Shown piece after piece: positions 12,251-23,400 of a stretch of DNA of 64,000 nucleotides; the stretch's first letter is position 1, and each line of letters starts with the position of its first letter. The translations under genes and the position numbers were made by a program. Under the pieces are notes generated by a model. It saw nothing but the letters and a program-made list of their open reading frames with translations. It was not told where the DNA came from and searched no databases. The DNA lies in assembly GCA_030762175.1 (NCBI GenBank), contig CM060842.1, positions 69,987,501 to 70,051,500 of the forward strand. Reading direction: 5' to 3'. Source of the stretch: Metallyticus violacea (Eukaryota > Arthropoda > Insecta > Mantodea > Metallyticidae).

Positions 12251-12708
12251 AATGTTTTAAATCATAGTTTCCTAAGATATTCAGACGAATTGTTTCAATA
12301 GCTTTGACGATTCTGGTTTCCAGAAGTATACTTACAAGTCAGCATTCCTTATGGCCATCAAATGTATCTTGCCTTATGCTGTCTGGTCAAAATATGGCCG
12401 CAAGCATGTAGGATTGGAGAGGCTTGGGAATGTAGGATACTTCTATGGTTTTAAACATTAGCAGCCGGGTTTCATTCATGTTTTAAATCATAGTTTCCTA
12501 AGAGCTTTAATCGAAATGTTTCGAAAGTTTTGACGCTCCTTGTTTCCAGAATTATACTTATTATAAGTCAGCATTCCTTATGGCCACCAAATGTGTTTTG
12601 TCTAATGCTGTCTGGTCAAAATATGGCCGCATGCATCTAGGGGTGGAGAGGCTTGGGAATATAGGATAATTTTATGGTTTTAAACATTAGCAACCGGGCT
12701 TTGTTCAT
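12251..12708. repeat. Tandem duplication of about 226 bp
   Basis: Unit 1 begins at 12252 and unit 2 at 12478, both with ATGTTTTAAATCATAGTTTC. Shared blocks include CAGCATTCCTTATGGCCA, TGCTGTCTGGTCAAAATATG, GGAGAGGCTTGGGAAT and GGTTTTAAACATTAGCA in the same order. The units are clearly similar by eye, with scattered substitutions and small indels. The repeat shows no coding character. Confidence 0.93.
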
Positions 12709-13919
12709 ACTAAACTACTCTCTTTCTTTGTTAATGAAGTTGGTGGCCGCATAGGACACATTTCTGCGGAAAGCCAAACCCAGGCTTGAACTGGGGGCCA
12801 TTGTAAGGTAAACAGACATTCTGCTCTCTGACACTAAGCAGGGAAGCCTTAGAAGTGTTTGTTGTTCTGTAGGCTTAGCTTCTCTCTGAGAACGTTACCT
12901 ATATGGAAGGCCGTGCTTTAAGGTGGCGAAAAACGTTACGCTCCGTTTCTTCTTTTTTCGCTTATATGTTTATTCCCTCCACATACGCAGTAACCGTAAA
13001 TACCGTAAGGTCCCCTCCGCGTCTACTTTGTTGTGTGTCCACATTTCCGCAAAGCATCACGTGCCATCCCGACGCAGTTGTCGTATTATGAAATAACGCC
13101 CTGCGAGGGTTTCCCATCATATGAGGGAATGTGGCATATGGTGACCTGCTTGAAGTCACGTGCCGAATATAAACCAAGCATCAGTCGATAGGAAGAAGGC
13201 CATCAAGGTGACCGGATTACAGCAGAGAAGGCAAGAGAACTTGTCTCTCTCATGTGTATAGACGGAAAATGTGTTATATTTAAAACATTTGATTTCAGAT
13301 TATTGAAGTAAAAATTAAAATATGTATGTAAAAATAACCCGTAGATTATAGTTATTCATTCTAGGTTTTCTATTATTGAAATGCTATCAAAATATTTCTG
13401 GACATAAGTAATACAAAAATATGGAAGACATATAGGTAGGTATATTGAAATTATAAATCACTAATTTGGGACTACGGTGCTGAAGAACTAGGCCTACCAA
13501 GCCGGTTGCCACCGCCTTAGAGGGCGCCATCGATCTTCAACGGCACCTTCCCCAAACTCAGCTACGGCTTACCAGACCGGATTCAGCTAGCTCCTAAGTG
13601 TTTTCAGAAGGCTGAACGGATTCAATTACAGACTCGCTGTGTTTGCACAAGTACCAAAAATCTAACCCGGAACATCCAAATTAGAAGCTAAGTATTCTGG
13701 CTATTAGATGACAGATAAAATGTATAAAACTTAACATGTAATAATTGTCACAAATGGCAAAATGAAAATTTGGGTTAATTCTGGAAGAAACGTATTACAT
13801 TTATAGAATTAAGATTTGAAAGGAATAACATTAGATTAGATTAATACAGATCGAGTCGGGACTTTTTTGTATTCCCTGAACGCTTATTGTATTCTATGTT
13901 TATAATTTCTGTATGAACC
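12709..13919. other. No gene recognised; GC-richer block at 12880-13200
   Basis: The block around 12880-13200 is richer in G+C and CpG than its neighbours, with overlapping short frames on both strands (12903-13091 plus, 12962-13177 minus). No protein family or splice pair was recognised. It may be an unidentified older insertion. The rest is ordinary AT-rich sequence. Confidence 0.4.
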
Positions 13920-14640
13920 TATTACTTCCTTTTTTAGAGGCCAAGAGATTGTTCGCTACATTTCCTGAGGGATCTCGTCTGTTCGATTTCTATTCCAAAG
14001 AGTTTACATATCTCCTGAGACATAAAGTTTTACATCTGAAGATAACATGAGAGGCAGTTTCATACTCTTCATTACAAAATCTACACAATGGGCTTTCCTT
14101 TATGATTCCCATTATGAGTGTGTTTTCTGAGGCTACAGTGATCTGAAATTATTCTGATCTGGTGCTTTGCTGAGCCTTAGAACGTCTACAGTAAGTGATC
14201 TTGATTTTTTTTCAGCACAATTTCACTGTGTCATTTTCCAGCACTGGTTATTTTTATCCATTCATAAATAACTCATGGGACTGTGATTATTGGAATTGCA
14301 AATACCGGTTCAAATCCAGTAAATCTTTCTTCCTATGATATCTGTTATTTCATTGACTTTAACATCTCTATGTCCTGGTATCCAAAGAATTGTTTTTATT
14401 ATAAAGCGTTGTAGACAATCCCAGACTAGTTTTGCTTTGATCTGGTTACATGCTAGAGGTTGAACACCAGTCTGATTGTCGTAGAAAATTCAGATGTTGT
14501 TACCTTTGTAATCCCTTCGTAGATTCTCCCTAACAAAGTTCCAAATGTATGCATTTCTGCTTGAAATACTGTGATAGTTTTGGAGCCATTTATGAACGGG
14601 ATTAGACTTATCTGCCTGACACTATTTATTCTGTTGACTT
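13920..14640 (-). pseudogene. Non-LTR retrotransposon relic: RNase H domain and C-terminal tail
   Basis: The minus strand reads through an RNase H fold in order. An NGSKT segment at about 14580-14597 stands where families have DGSK, so the first catalytic Asp is replaced by Asn. Then TVFQAEM (about 14553-14572, second acidic residue), FYDNQTG (about 14470-14490, third Asp), KLVWDCLQ, and ILWIPGHRDVKVNE (about 14360-14390). These match the RNase H of jockey/I-type LINEs. A decayed tail follows with WKMTQ and VLRLSKAPDQ. Stops and frameshifts show it is dead. Confidence 0.8.
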
Positions 14641-15736
14641 ACGTTACATGATTTGTCAAAGGATAATCACCGATTATGCTTATTCTTTGGGCTTCCTCGG
14701 CTTTTTTCCCCCTCCCTTTCAACCTTTAAGCCCTCCTTGCACAATCTTCGATACGAGGGTTGGAAAGAATGTAACCGCAACATATTCATAAGTAATAAAC
14801 AATTTACTCTAGAACCAGGAGAATTTTATATTCCTTCAAAGTAATTCCCTGATACATTTATCATCCGCTGTCACACTTCTGGAAGACATTGGATATGCGT
14901 AGCTAAGCCGTTTTGTTGTTTGAGAAGAAACGCACTACTGCAATACTTTAGTGTGACTTGTTCTGACTTCTGCGTTTACTCCCTCGCTGTCCATCAATGA
15001 CCCACCTCCAGCTGCGATTGAAACAAATGAACGTAACGCACTACAAGGACAAGATGACCTAAATGTGATGCTCTATTGTGTCCTTGTCGAAAGGCTGGCA
15101 AACGATGGACAAACGATTCGATAAGGCAAAGTTTCATTGTCACAGGTTTCTCGCAGACCTGTATGACTTTCCTTCTCATTCCTAACACGTGCCATCTCAG
15201 TTTTAATCCATGCACTCTGCTCACGTTAAGTAAACATCACTTTAGATCGGTTCAAATTTACACCATTACTAGACAGCTTCGTTTTCCTCCGTTTGCAGTT
15301 AGTGCACTAGTGACGCTGAGTATGTTAACTACTGCAATTCTTCTAGACATATTGAGAACAGGGATCTTATATGTACACCACAGCTTGGCGACAATGTTGC
15401 CACTATTTTCTTTCCAGACCTCTTATGCATATCTATAGGTGACAATTTAAGAGTTTCCATGGCAGGTGTAGGGTGCTTTTCATAGCCCCTGTTATAAACA
15501 ACAACCCTTTGAATTTTTGCGAGTCTAAACATTGCTTGTTTCTGAGGTACTTTTAGTCACCGCATCAGTGAACCATAAATGACCATGAGTATTACCCCCT
15601 TGTATCACCAATGCAGATAGGCATATAAAGATTTCAGAAATTGCATCAGGAGTACAAATTAGGTACAAGGGTGCTCAGTCCATCAATAAGACCTTGACTA
15701 GAGGAAGGTGTCTGCCAGACTGATTTCCTAATTTCT
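14641..15736. other. No gene recognised
   Basis: Mixed composition. Overlapping short frames on both strands at 14994-15532 suggest no single coding frame. It might continue the LINE relic upstream (in LINE orientation), but no reverse-transcriptase motif could be read. Confidence 0.4.
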
Positions 15737-15746
15737 TACTCAGGAA

Positions 15747-16068
15747 TCCTACTCCTACTCCTCCTACTCCTACTCCTGGTGGTGTAGTGGTTACCATACT
15801 TGCCTCCTACACCCAAGAACGCGGGTTCGAACCCGGCCAGGATCGATGGATTTTTTCGGGCGTAAAAATCCTAAGTATGGCCTCCTTCGGAAGGGAAGTA
15901 AAGCCGTGGGTCTCGTGTCGCACATTTACGGCACGAAAAAGAACCTCAAGCCTGAAAGAGAGGCCTCTGAGCAAAATTTATCGGCCGTTTCACGCCCTGA
16001 GTTGAATGGGACACTGATGACCTGCAATGTTAAAGAGCGTCCATAAATAAATCAATCCAAAAAAATCA
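15747..16068 (+). mobile_element. SINE family 1, full-length copy with target-site duplication
   Basis: The tRNA-like head has an A box TGGTGTAGTGGTTACC (about 15780-15795) and a perfect B box GGGTTCGAACCC (15823-15834), similar to Glu/Val tRNAs. The body contains GCGTAAAAATCCTAAGTATG-like sequence, CTCAAGCCTGAAAGAGAGGC, CGGCCGTTTCACGCCCTGAG and a 3' end GTTAAAGAGCGTCCATAAAT. It is bounded by TACTCAGGAA at 15737-15746 and 16069-16078. A CCTACT-type simple repeat (about 15747-15778) lies between the left duplication and the head. Short frames inside it are SINE sequence, not genes. Confidence 0.93.
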
Positions 16069-16078
16069 TACTCAGGAA

Positions 16079-16729
16079 CAAAAACGTGATCGTTTTTCTA
16101 AGACTCCTCAGTCGGACAGGACATTTCGTACCATGTAATTTTTGAATCCACCCCTGCATGAAAGTAAGCGAACTCAAAGGGCGGAAAAAGGAGAAAGCTG
16201 CGCCAATAGAAACAAAAATATGCACGTTGGCTCTGGAAAGGTGCTCATAATTATTTGTTGGCACTTGGGGGGGGGGGAGAGGCTTGATTTCCTTCATGAA
16301 CGATGAGCAATGAATGCTGCTTACTTTGTCAGCTTCTGGAGAAGTAAGAGCTGCCTTTCGCAATTCTTGCGAGACCTCATACTGCTACTATAACATGCGA
16401 TAACCTGGAATAAATTCACTGGACATCCCTCCTTACCGCCCATACTTCTCATTTTGAACTGGCTACTAAACGATGAACGTAGAGGTAGAAGAACTGGTGC
16501 ACAACTGGCTAAAATTAGGTCCCCCCACTTTCTTCGAGAATAGAATTTTAAAAAATGCCTAATCAATGAGATTTTTTTTTTTTTTTTTTTGTGTTTGTAA
16601 ATTAGGAGATTGTGTAGTAATTTGGCTTATTATTTTTGTATCTGTCTACATTTTTTTAAAAAATGCCAGCATTTATTTTATTTTTTCTCGCTACTTCCTA
16701 CATGTACTTACATTAGGGTACTGTTTCAG
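16079..16729 (+). other. Intron immediately upstream of the receptor exon
   Basis: Contains a run of 8 or more G at about 16268, a long T run at 16570-16590, and a pyrimidine-rich approach to the exon with possible branch-point-like TACTTAC at about 16704. The minus-strand frames 16052-16363 and 16321-16566 match nothing recognised. Confidence 0.6.
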
Positions 16730-16981
16730 CATGCCAGCAGGTGCAATTCGGAGTGCAGGCTGTGTTCGGACCCTCGGATCCACTGCTGGGTGCGCACATC
16801 CACTCCATCTGCGATGCTCTGGACATTCCCCACCTGGAAGCTCGTCTGGATCTCGACTCCGATTACAAGGAGTTCTCTATCAACCTGCATCCAGCGCAAC
16901 CCCTTCTCAATACTGCCTTCCAGGACGTCATGGCCTTCCTCAACTGGACTAAAGTTGCCATAGTCTACGAAGAGGACTACG
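16730..16981 (+). CDS. Kainate-type ionotropic glutamate receptor, one coding exon (amino-terminal domain)
   Basis: This 252-base exon encodes 84 codons of the extracellular ligand-binding-protein-like amino-terminal domain of a kainate receptor. Such receptors are glutamate-gated cation channels at neuronal or neuromuscular synapses. It opens with CQQVQFGVQAVFGPSD, equivalent to the CDQLSLGVAAIFGPS-type segment of vertebrate GRIK proteins. HIHSICDALDIPHLEARLD follows, and near the end LNWTKVAIVYEEDYG, which holds an N-x-T glycosylation sequon (NWT). The acceptor is TACTGTTTCAG at 16719-16729 and the donor is G|GTAAGT at 16981/16982. Both introns are phase 1, so the exon length is a multiple of three. 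Third positions are GC-rich against an AT-rich background, and the frame has no stop. The match looks closest to insect KaiR1D-like receptors, but exact orthology cannot be fixed. Other exons are not in the window. Confidence 0.93.
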
Positions 16982-18389
16982 GTAAGTTCATATGTCAGTG
17001 TAATTTTAAGAACTGTTACAAAAAATTAAAAGTGAGTTCCAAAGAAATATGAAAGTAATCTTTTCGGTGGAGACTAATAATTGTTTTTTTCCTCATTTAC
17101 AGAGTAAATATATAAGCACACTAGTAGTAATTGTAAAATTTAGCTGTCACAAAATTAATAATATCAAAGTCATTAGGGGCAGAAATAACCAATGGAGATC
17201 CTCAATATCATTACCATTCTCATATTTAATTGATTTATTTTCAATAGATTAAAATAAAGTGGCGTCCGTAACTTAAGGTCTTTTTTATTTCTTTTAATAG
17301 AAGAATAAAACAATTTGATCGACCTATGAGTCAAACATGTGCATAATTATAACGTCTTACCGTTTTATAAATTCGTAGAAAGACTCTAAAAAAACAAGCA
17401 CAAATTCATTTTATATCCTGCTTTGATTTCGCTACGTAATTGGATTTTGTGTCACCTCCAGTGGAAAAGAGATTCGTGGTAAGGCAGAAATTAAAGTTTG
17501 CTTGCCTAGTCGTGTTTATTGTTTCAACTGTTTCACTTGCATTTCTTTATTAAGTACCTATTATACTTTCTACTATGTATTTTGGAGTATACGGAGAATG
17601 ACATATACGGCAGAGCAAACAATATTTATTTATGATTTTCTACAAAATTTTCGAACCAGTACTGTAGGAGAAATTTCCAGGAGTAGCATCTCCATCCGGA
17701 AGTGTAATTTTCAGATTGATGAACAAAGTTCGAACCCAAGGCGTTTTTAATGACTAGAAGCTGAGACCATAAAACAGGTTTTACAGAGGAGAAGCTTGAT
17801 GAAATAGGCTATCGATTAGAAAACTCTCCTAGAAAGACGATTAGCTTAACAAGTTGGTGTATCTATTGGCAGTACGTATAAAGTCACTCACATGGTGCAT
17901 CTTCTCATTATAAGATTACATTGAACCTGAAATTACTCGTAAAAATGTGGCGACCTGAAATATTCGGGAGGATGAATTGCGGCGATTGTCTCAAAACTTA
18001 TTCAGAAGTATTCAAGTATGTCTCACAGCGGAGGACAAGCAATACGAGCATCTGTTGAAGTGGCAAGTACAATATTAATTACTATTGGCATTACCACTGA
18101 TAAACAACAACAAAAATACGGGCTGAGTTCCGACTGCTGACAGGATTTCCTTCGGCAAGTAACCAGTCCGTTACACAGTAATTTCCTGTCTGCAAAATCA
18201 TTTTCCGAGTGCGAAGTGAAATGAGGTGCCTGTATTACTGTGCTAGACCATAATCTTAATGCAAAATTTCTTTTCTTTCTCAGGCACTTTTTTTTTTACT
18301 TTTTTATTTTTTATTTTATTTTATTTTGTTTTTATTTTTATTTTATTTATTTATTTATTTTTTTTTTTATTTTAACGAGTTTGAATGTA
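16982..18389 (+). other. Intron downstream of the receptor exon, no further exon seen
   Basis: AT-rich. Short plus-strand frames at 17049-17252 and 17502-17750 do not resemble the expected next receptor segment. A T-rich, low-complexity tract occupies about 18288-18372. Confidence 0.6.
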
Positions 18390-18977
18390 CAGAGTGAATC
18401 TGAACTCAGCCGACAAACTTTCACAACTTGTTCAGGGTGTTTTCCGAATGCATTGATGTAAGGAATCCATGGTCTGCAGTGGCTCATTTCCGGGCAATTT
18501 CATTACTTTCGTTTTGTTTAATTTAATTACTTTTGTACTGTTTACTCGGAATATGATTGTTTCCAAACAAAACATAACTTTTCAATGCTGTAGTAGAGTG
18601 TAGTAGTGTGTTTTTTCAGTGCGGTCTTCTACCAGGCTAACTCCTGCTCAGTTCTGTCTTAGCTTTAGTTTCCTGCAATACATTACTTTTTAGCACGTTG
18701 TTAGTGATACGGTATGGATAACTTTACTTACGCAGAATTAGTTAATGATGATGAGTAGTTTATTAATCGGTGGCGGACCGTAATGAAAACACGTTCTACA
18801 GCAGTGTGTTTTGTTTGGCAGCAATCATATTCCGAGTACACAGGTACACATGTGATTAAAAAACAAAACAAAAAATAAAAACATTACCTTAGGAGACCAT
18901 AGGTTCCTTGTATCAGTACACTCAGAAAAAATCCCGCAACAACTTGTGAAAGTTGTCGGTAGAGTTCGAATTCATCC
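18390..18977. mobile_element. TA-flanked MITE family B with long inverted repeats
   Basis: The left arm begins CAGAGTGAATCTGAACTC and continues CCGACAAACTTTCACAACTT. The right arm, reversed, begins GGATGAATTCGAACTCTACC and continues CGACAACTTTCACAAGTTGTT. Homology continues inward through AAGGAATCCATGGTCT versus AAGGAACCTATGGTCT. A further matching pair is TACTCGGAATATGATTG at about 18543 and inverted near 18825-18841. The arms thus span roughly 190 bases each. TA lies on each side (18388-18389 and 18978-18979). It is 588 bp with no coding capacity. Confidence 0.85.
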
Positions 18978-18979
18978 TA

Positions 18980-19754
18980 TATATTCTGAGCATATAAACC
19001 GTTTGCAATATTACAGGAACCATGGCTACTGAACATCGCTTTTTATGCAAGATTGTTCATACAGTTTCGTATCAAATTATGTGCAAGAAAAGGTAGATAA
19101 GGAAAGGCTAATGTATCCTATAGGAAGCTCGCAATGAAAGTTATAAATTTAAATACCTTCCTAGTTTCCCTTAAATTAATTTATATTTTTTTCAAACCTT
19201 TCCCTTCATATTTATTAATACTAACTACTGAATTTACTGGTTTCATTAGTATAGCTTTTTATTTAGGTTGGGCATAATTTGCCATAGATGGATTTCGCTC
19301 TGGCTTTGATTATACAAATGAAGAATAATAGTACACTATTTCACATTTTAGTCTTATCTCTTCTTGCTTTCTTCCAAACGAAAGGTTTCAAGTGCACTTG
19401 CAAAACTGCAAATTAACACTGTTCAAAAAAATCCTTAGAAATTCCTTTTCGAACTATGTGTGTGTGTGTGTGTGTGTGTGTATTACCTTTATATATATTG
19501 AAGGTTCATTAAGTCTTTGAATCAGCTGGACAGCCCTTGAAGTGAGCGATGGTAAGACGCCGCACACTTGAGCCTACACTAGACGCAAGGAGTATGGCAG
19601 CATTATGCCCTGGCCGCCTATAACCCTCCAGACACTCATTTGAATACTGCGCTGAGTGAAACCCCGGCCTGAACATGATAGTAGGGAGAGAATTGCTCTG
19701 CAGCCTCCGGTAATTGAACTTTAAACCGTTCACTCCGTGGTTGGAAAGTTTATG
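18980..19754. other. No gene recognised; (TG)n at about 19457-19481
   Basis: AT-rich sequence with one TG dinucleotide run. A minus-strand frame of 95 codons (19509-19796) overlaps the left end of the family A element and matches nothing recognised. Confidence 0.45.
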
Positions 19755-20345
19755 CTGGTTATTACAGTTACGGGCCGTCTGAACCTGACTGCTCACTGGG
19801 GAAGCGCAGTCGCCGCAACCGGAATCAGAGAGATTGAGTCCCCAAGTTTAAAATGTATAATTTAATTGAAAACATAAAACAATCTTGTATTCAAACATTA
19901 TAGTAATAAACACTAACCTGTATTATAACACATGTTAAAATGGTGCCCCTCAGCGGCAATACATTGCTGGAATCTTATGTGGGAAATTCCTGGGTTTCAC
20001 GTAACTTCCTCTTCCGTAAGCACTCGGCGGTTTGGAACACGTTTCTTGTCATTCAGCGATCCTGTCTTTTGTAACTTTGTAACCACTTGGCGAACAAGTT
20101 CTCTACATATAACACAATTGTCCAGATATTTTCTTGCGAATCACCTTACTATTTCTCTGCAAGAATTCGTTTTCGCATATGTAGCGTACATAAATGCCTT
20201 TCTTCAAGATTATATTAATGTAGAAGCATAACTAACGAATAGCATACAACTTACAATGAAAGCATTGAGTAGCATACGAACGCACAAACATTCACCGATA
20301 TAGTCCCCTCAAATAACTACAAGGTGCCACCTGCACACTTAGGAA
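19755..20345 (-). mobile_element. MITE family A copy 2 with readable transposase remnant
   Basis: The left end GGTTATTACAGTTACGGG (about 19757) is a diverged form of the family A end, and CTCACTGGGGAAGCGCAGT follows as in copy 3. On the minus strand (about 19930-20125) it reads VRQVVTKLQKTGSLNDKKR and then VLTEEE. This matches the helix-turn-helix linker of the IS630/mariner-type transposases with an N-terminal DUF4817-like domain. It then jumps to RFQQCIAAEGHHF, the usual C-terminal end. The catalytic middle is missing, so this is an internally deleted element. The right inverted repeat is not clear. Confidence 0.7.
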
Positions 20346-22739
20346 TCCAAATTTCGCTTTTCAACTTAGCGGTCTATTCTTTTCTTCTCGCATGATATAC
20401 CTACTTTTCATTCATCATTATTAGGCATTTTAGTTTAATTATACTACATACGTTATCCGTGTATTATATTTGCTAAATTTTGCTGTGTATTGAACTTCAT
20501 GGTTTTGTTGCGTTTTAGGTCATTAGCATGAACAGAATATATTTTTATAAAACTGGTATTTACTATTGTATAGCAATAAAACCTCACACATAAGAATCTT
20601 ACCTCGATATGATATATGTAACACTATTGATCTTGCTAATTATGCATATATTTATGATAGCCGGTTTAAAATCTTACTTCTCTTGTACATTTAAGATACA
20701 GGAGTTTGAAAACTAATGCCAGAATATATCACATAATTGCTTGGATAAATAGAAAACATGACCATCAAATATGGCCGCACTTTCTTTATAGTCACTGTAA
20801 AGTTGTCAGCTGTTATCAGTGGCGTTCGGCAGAAGAAGCGGAAATTTCTGAGAGTGAAGTAGTGTTTAGAATGAATACATTTTTTTAAGGTATTGGTTAC
20901 GTTAACTTTGATAACTTAAAAACGAGAAAATGGTTGCAAAATATGTGATTAATTTCAAGAAAATTAAAAATAAATACTAGTTTAGCTCTTACTTAGAGAC
21001 TTCCAACATAAGTGTATGTCTATTTGCTAGTATTTTCACGTTATTTATGATTGAATCACATGTGTAAACATTAGCAAATTTTTAAACGTACATCCACTGT
21101 GGTGTTAGATAAGCAGACTGTATGGCTTATAGTCGATAATGAATGCACTAGGAATATCTCCAATATTCTCTTGAGTTTATATTACCCATAATAAGGTTAC
21201 CGCGCGACACAGACCTAAGCGGATGTAATAAAAACTTTAAATTGCCTACACCATGTACGTATATGAATTATCTCTCTAGGGCAAAGGCCAAAAAATGAAT
21301 GGAAAACATTCGCATTCGTTTTACCCAGCTTTTTATTTTTATTTTGATTCCCTACATAAGAATGGCGGCAAGATGAAGCTATTTTCCTTGCTCTCCTTCT
21401 GCTTTTTCTTCTTCTTCTTTTTTTTACCCTTTCTTTTCTTCTCACAAAAAACTACATAGTTGTAATTGTATGCTGAAATCCTCATTAAACTTTGCGATTG
21501 TAAAAAAGAAGTTGTAATTTTATACCTCCTCCTTTGACAAAATGCACGTTTTTATTTTTTGATCGAGAATCTCCCTCGATCGAGCTGAATAATAGATTAA
21601 AACACAGTGATCTAAAATAGTGAATGGACATTATCCTGATATTATGAGGTTATTAGCTTAAATAAAATACACAAATGCCAAGGAAAGTCAGCAATATAAT
21701 TTATGAGATACTTATGGGGTGTAATATTTTGTACCAATAAATGTAACGAACTTTCAAATTTCAACCATCATAGCCTCATAATGTTGTAAACATATTTTTA
21801 CAGTTTAGACATGCATTTGTCTTCTCATTGTGGCCAGCTCTGATTTCCCACGAATTCGTGAGCAAGAATCGATTAATCGCAACAACCAACCCTCCTGCCA
21901 CAAAATTGTAAAAGAACTCCAGCCAATCTACTCTCGTATCACATAATAAAACCTGGAATCCAGGAACAAGATCTTATTAATTTTACGGGACGCGCAATGC
22001 ACCTGCTCTTAAACTGTACCTACATTAAAGAACCATTATTCCGCAATATGAAACAAATTGCGAAAATCTGCTTCCACATATTCATCTACAAATTCGTATA
22101 TGTATCTAAATAAATTGGAGTTCATTCGGTTTTCATAATTGCGTTTTAATAATTGTTAATTTAAGTAGACATCGAAATGAAATTTGGAAATTTTGAATGA
22201 ATGAATTACTACTAAAAAATGTTTGGTTAATCTGGCTTTGCTTTTACAGGAAAATGCATGTTAACTTTTATGGACTAAGGTCTACAGAATGTGTCCGAAA
22301 ATCTTCAGGCCAATATACAAAACAATTTGAGGAAGATAGGTTTTCAGTGCAGACAAACATACAAAAAATCAAAATCGTGAAAAATGTGCTTTGAAGTTTG
22401 GATGCTTAAAGTTGAAGTTCAACAAAAGGAGATTTAAAGAGTGCAGGCATTTATAAATGGCTGATAAAACAATTTTTTCAAAGGGCACAGAGGTTTGAAA
22501 CTTCTCAGTTAGGTTCTCTCAGCTCAAACTAACTTTAAGAATTTTTTTTTTTTTTTTTTTTTTACCAAAAAGACAATTTTTTTCACTTCGGTGTTCCCTT
22601 AATTAATACAAGCTAAATAATTTAAAATCTGTAATTGTAAAACATAAATAGTGTAGTATGTCATTCCTTTTATGAAGATGTATTCTTTATAAGGATAAAA
22701 GAAAAACGCAATGCATACAATTATCGTCATTAAATCTCT
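20346..22739. other. No gene recognised
   Basis: About 2.4 kb of AT-rich sequence. Visible points are a CT/T-rich run at 21398-21426 and a run of about 20 T at 22544-22563. Frames at 20706, 21215 and 22197 are short and match nothing recognised. Confidence 0.45.
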
Positions 22740-23400
22740 ATTTCATTTTTCTCAGTTGGCATTAGTTTCAGTAATTGACACTCTATTCCAGACTCACAAT
22801 TTCTGAATAGGAACTTATTCGTAAATATCATTTTAATATTTGGGCTATTATTAATGTTTTGTGGGCGAATTTTAAGAATGAATTACTTTAATTTTAATTT
22901 TATTCATGAAATGGTTATAATTAAAGTATCAGTCAATGTTCTGAGCTTCCTAAATGAATTCACAACCTGCATTTGTAAATTTGTCAATAATCTCGAAACA
23001 TATCTTAATGTTGCTTATTGCTGGTATTCATAATTAAGCATAACATTTATACAATTGTTAATAATTCGCGAACAGTGCGCGAATTTCAAATATATATCCC
23101 TTTTATTTTTATTCTATTCATGAAATAATCCCTAACCACTATTTGGCTCTTCTCTATTGGCATTACTGACAATCGACATTCGTCTGTTGCTAGATACAAT
23201 TATTACAATATTCTAAGCCAAGTTTGCGGGAATTATATTTAAATTCTTATTTTATTCGTGACTATTCGTGAAATAATCTTAATAAATATCACTCAAGGTC
23301 TGAGCTTTCGTGAATTTATCGACAATCTCAGACCCCCTTGTGACTATTACTTGTGATAAATTTTAGATAGATTTTGACTATCATAATCCTGAACCTGGTC
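22740..23400. repeat. Degenerate tandem-like repeats, about three units
   Basis: Blocks of the form GCGAATTT..., TTTTATT..., TATTCATGAAAT recur near 22865, 23079 and 23226. Flanking echoes include TTGGCATTA near 22757 and 23157, and TCTGAGCTT near 22942 and 23301. The order is repeated but spacing varies (about 150-215 bases) and similarity is low. This suggests an old, decayed tandem expansion. Confidence 0.5.

Noticed and set aside
15787..16046. Two open frames at 15787-16005 and 15846-16046
   Set aside because: They lie wholly within the SINE 1 insertion bounded by TACTCAGGAA duplications.
16566..16952. 128-codon plus-strand frame and the 117-codon frame at 16610-16963, overlapping the receptor exon
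   Set aside because: They are other-frame shadows of the exon at 16730-16981. The exon frame alone gives the receptor match and splice phases.
18288..18372. T/A-rich low-complexity tract encoding a hydrophobic frame (18240-18461)
   Set aside because: The apparent hydrophobic protein is an artefact of TTT/TTA codons.
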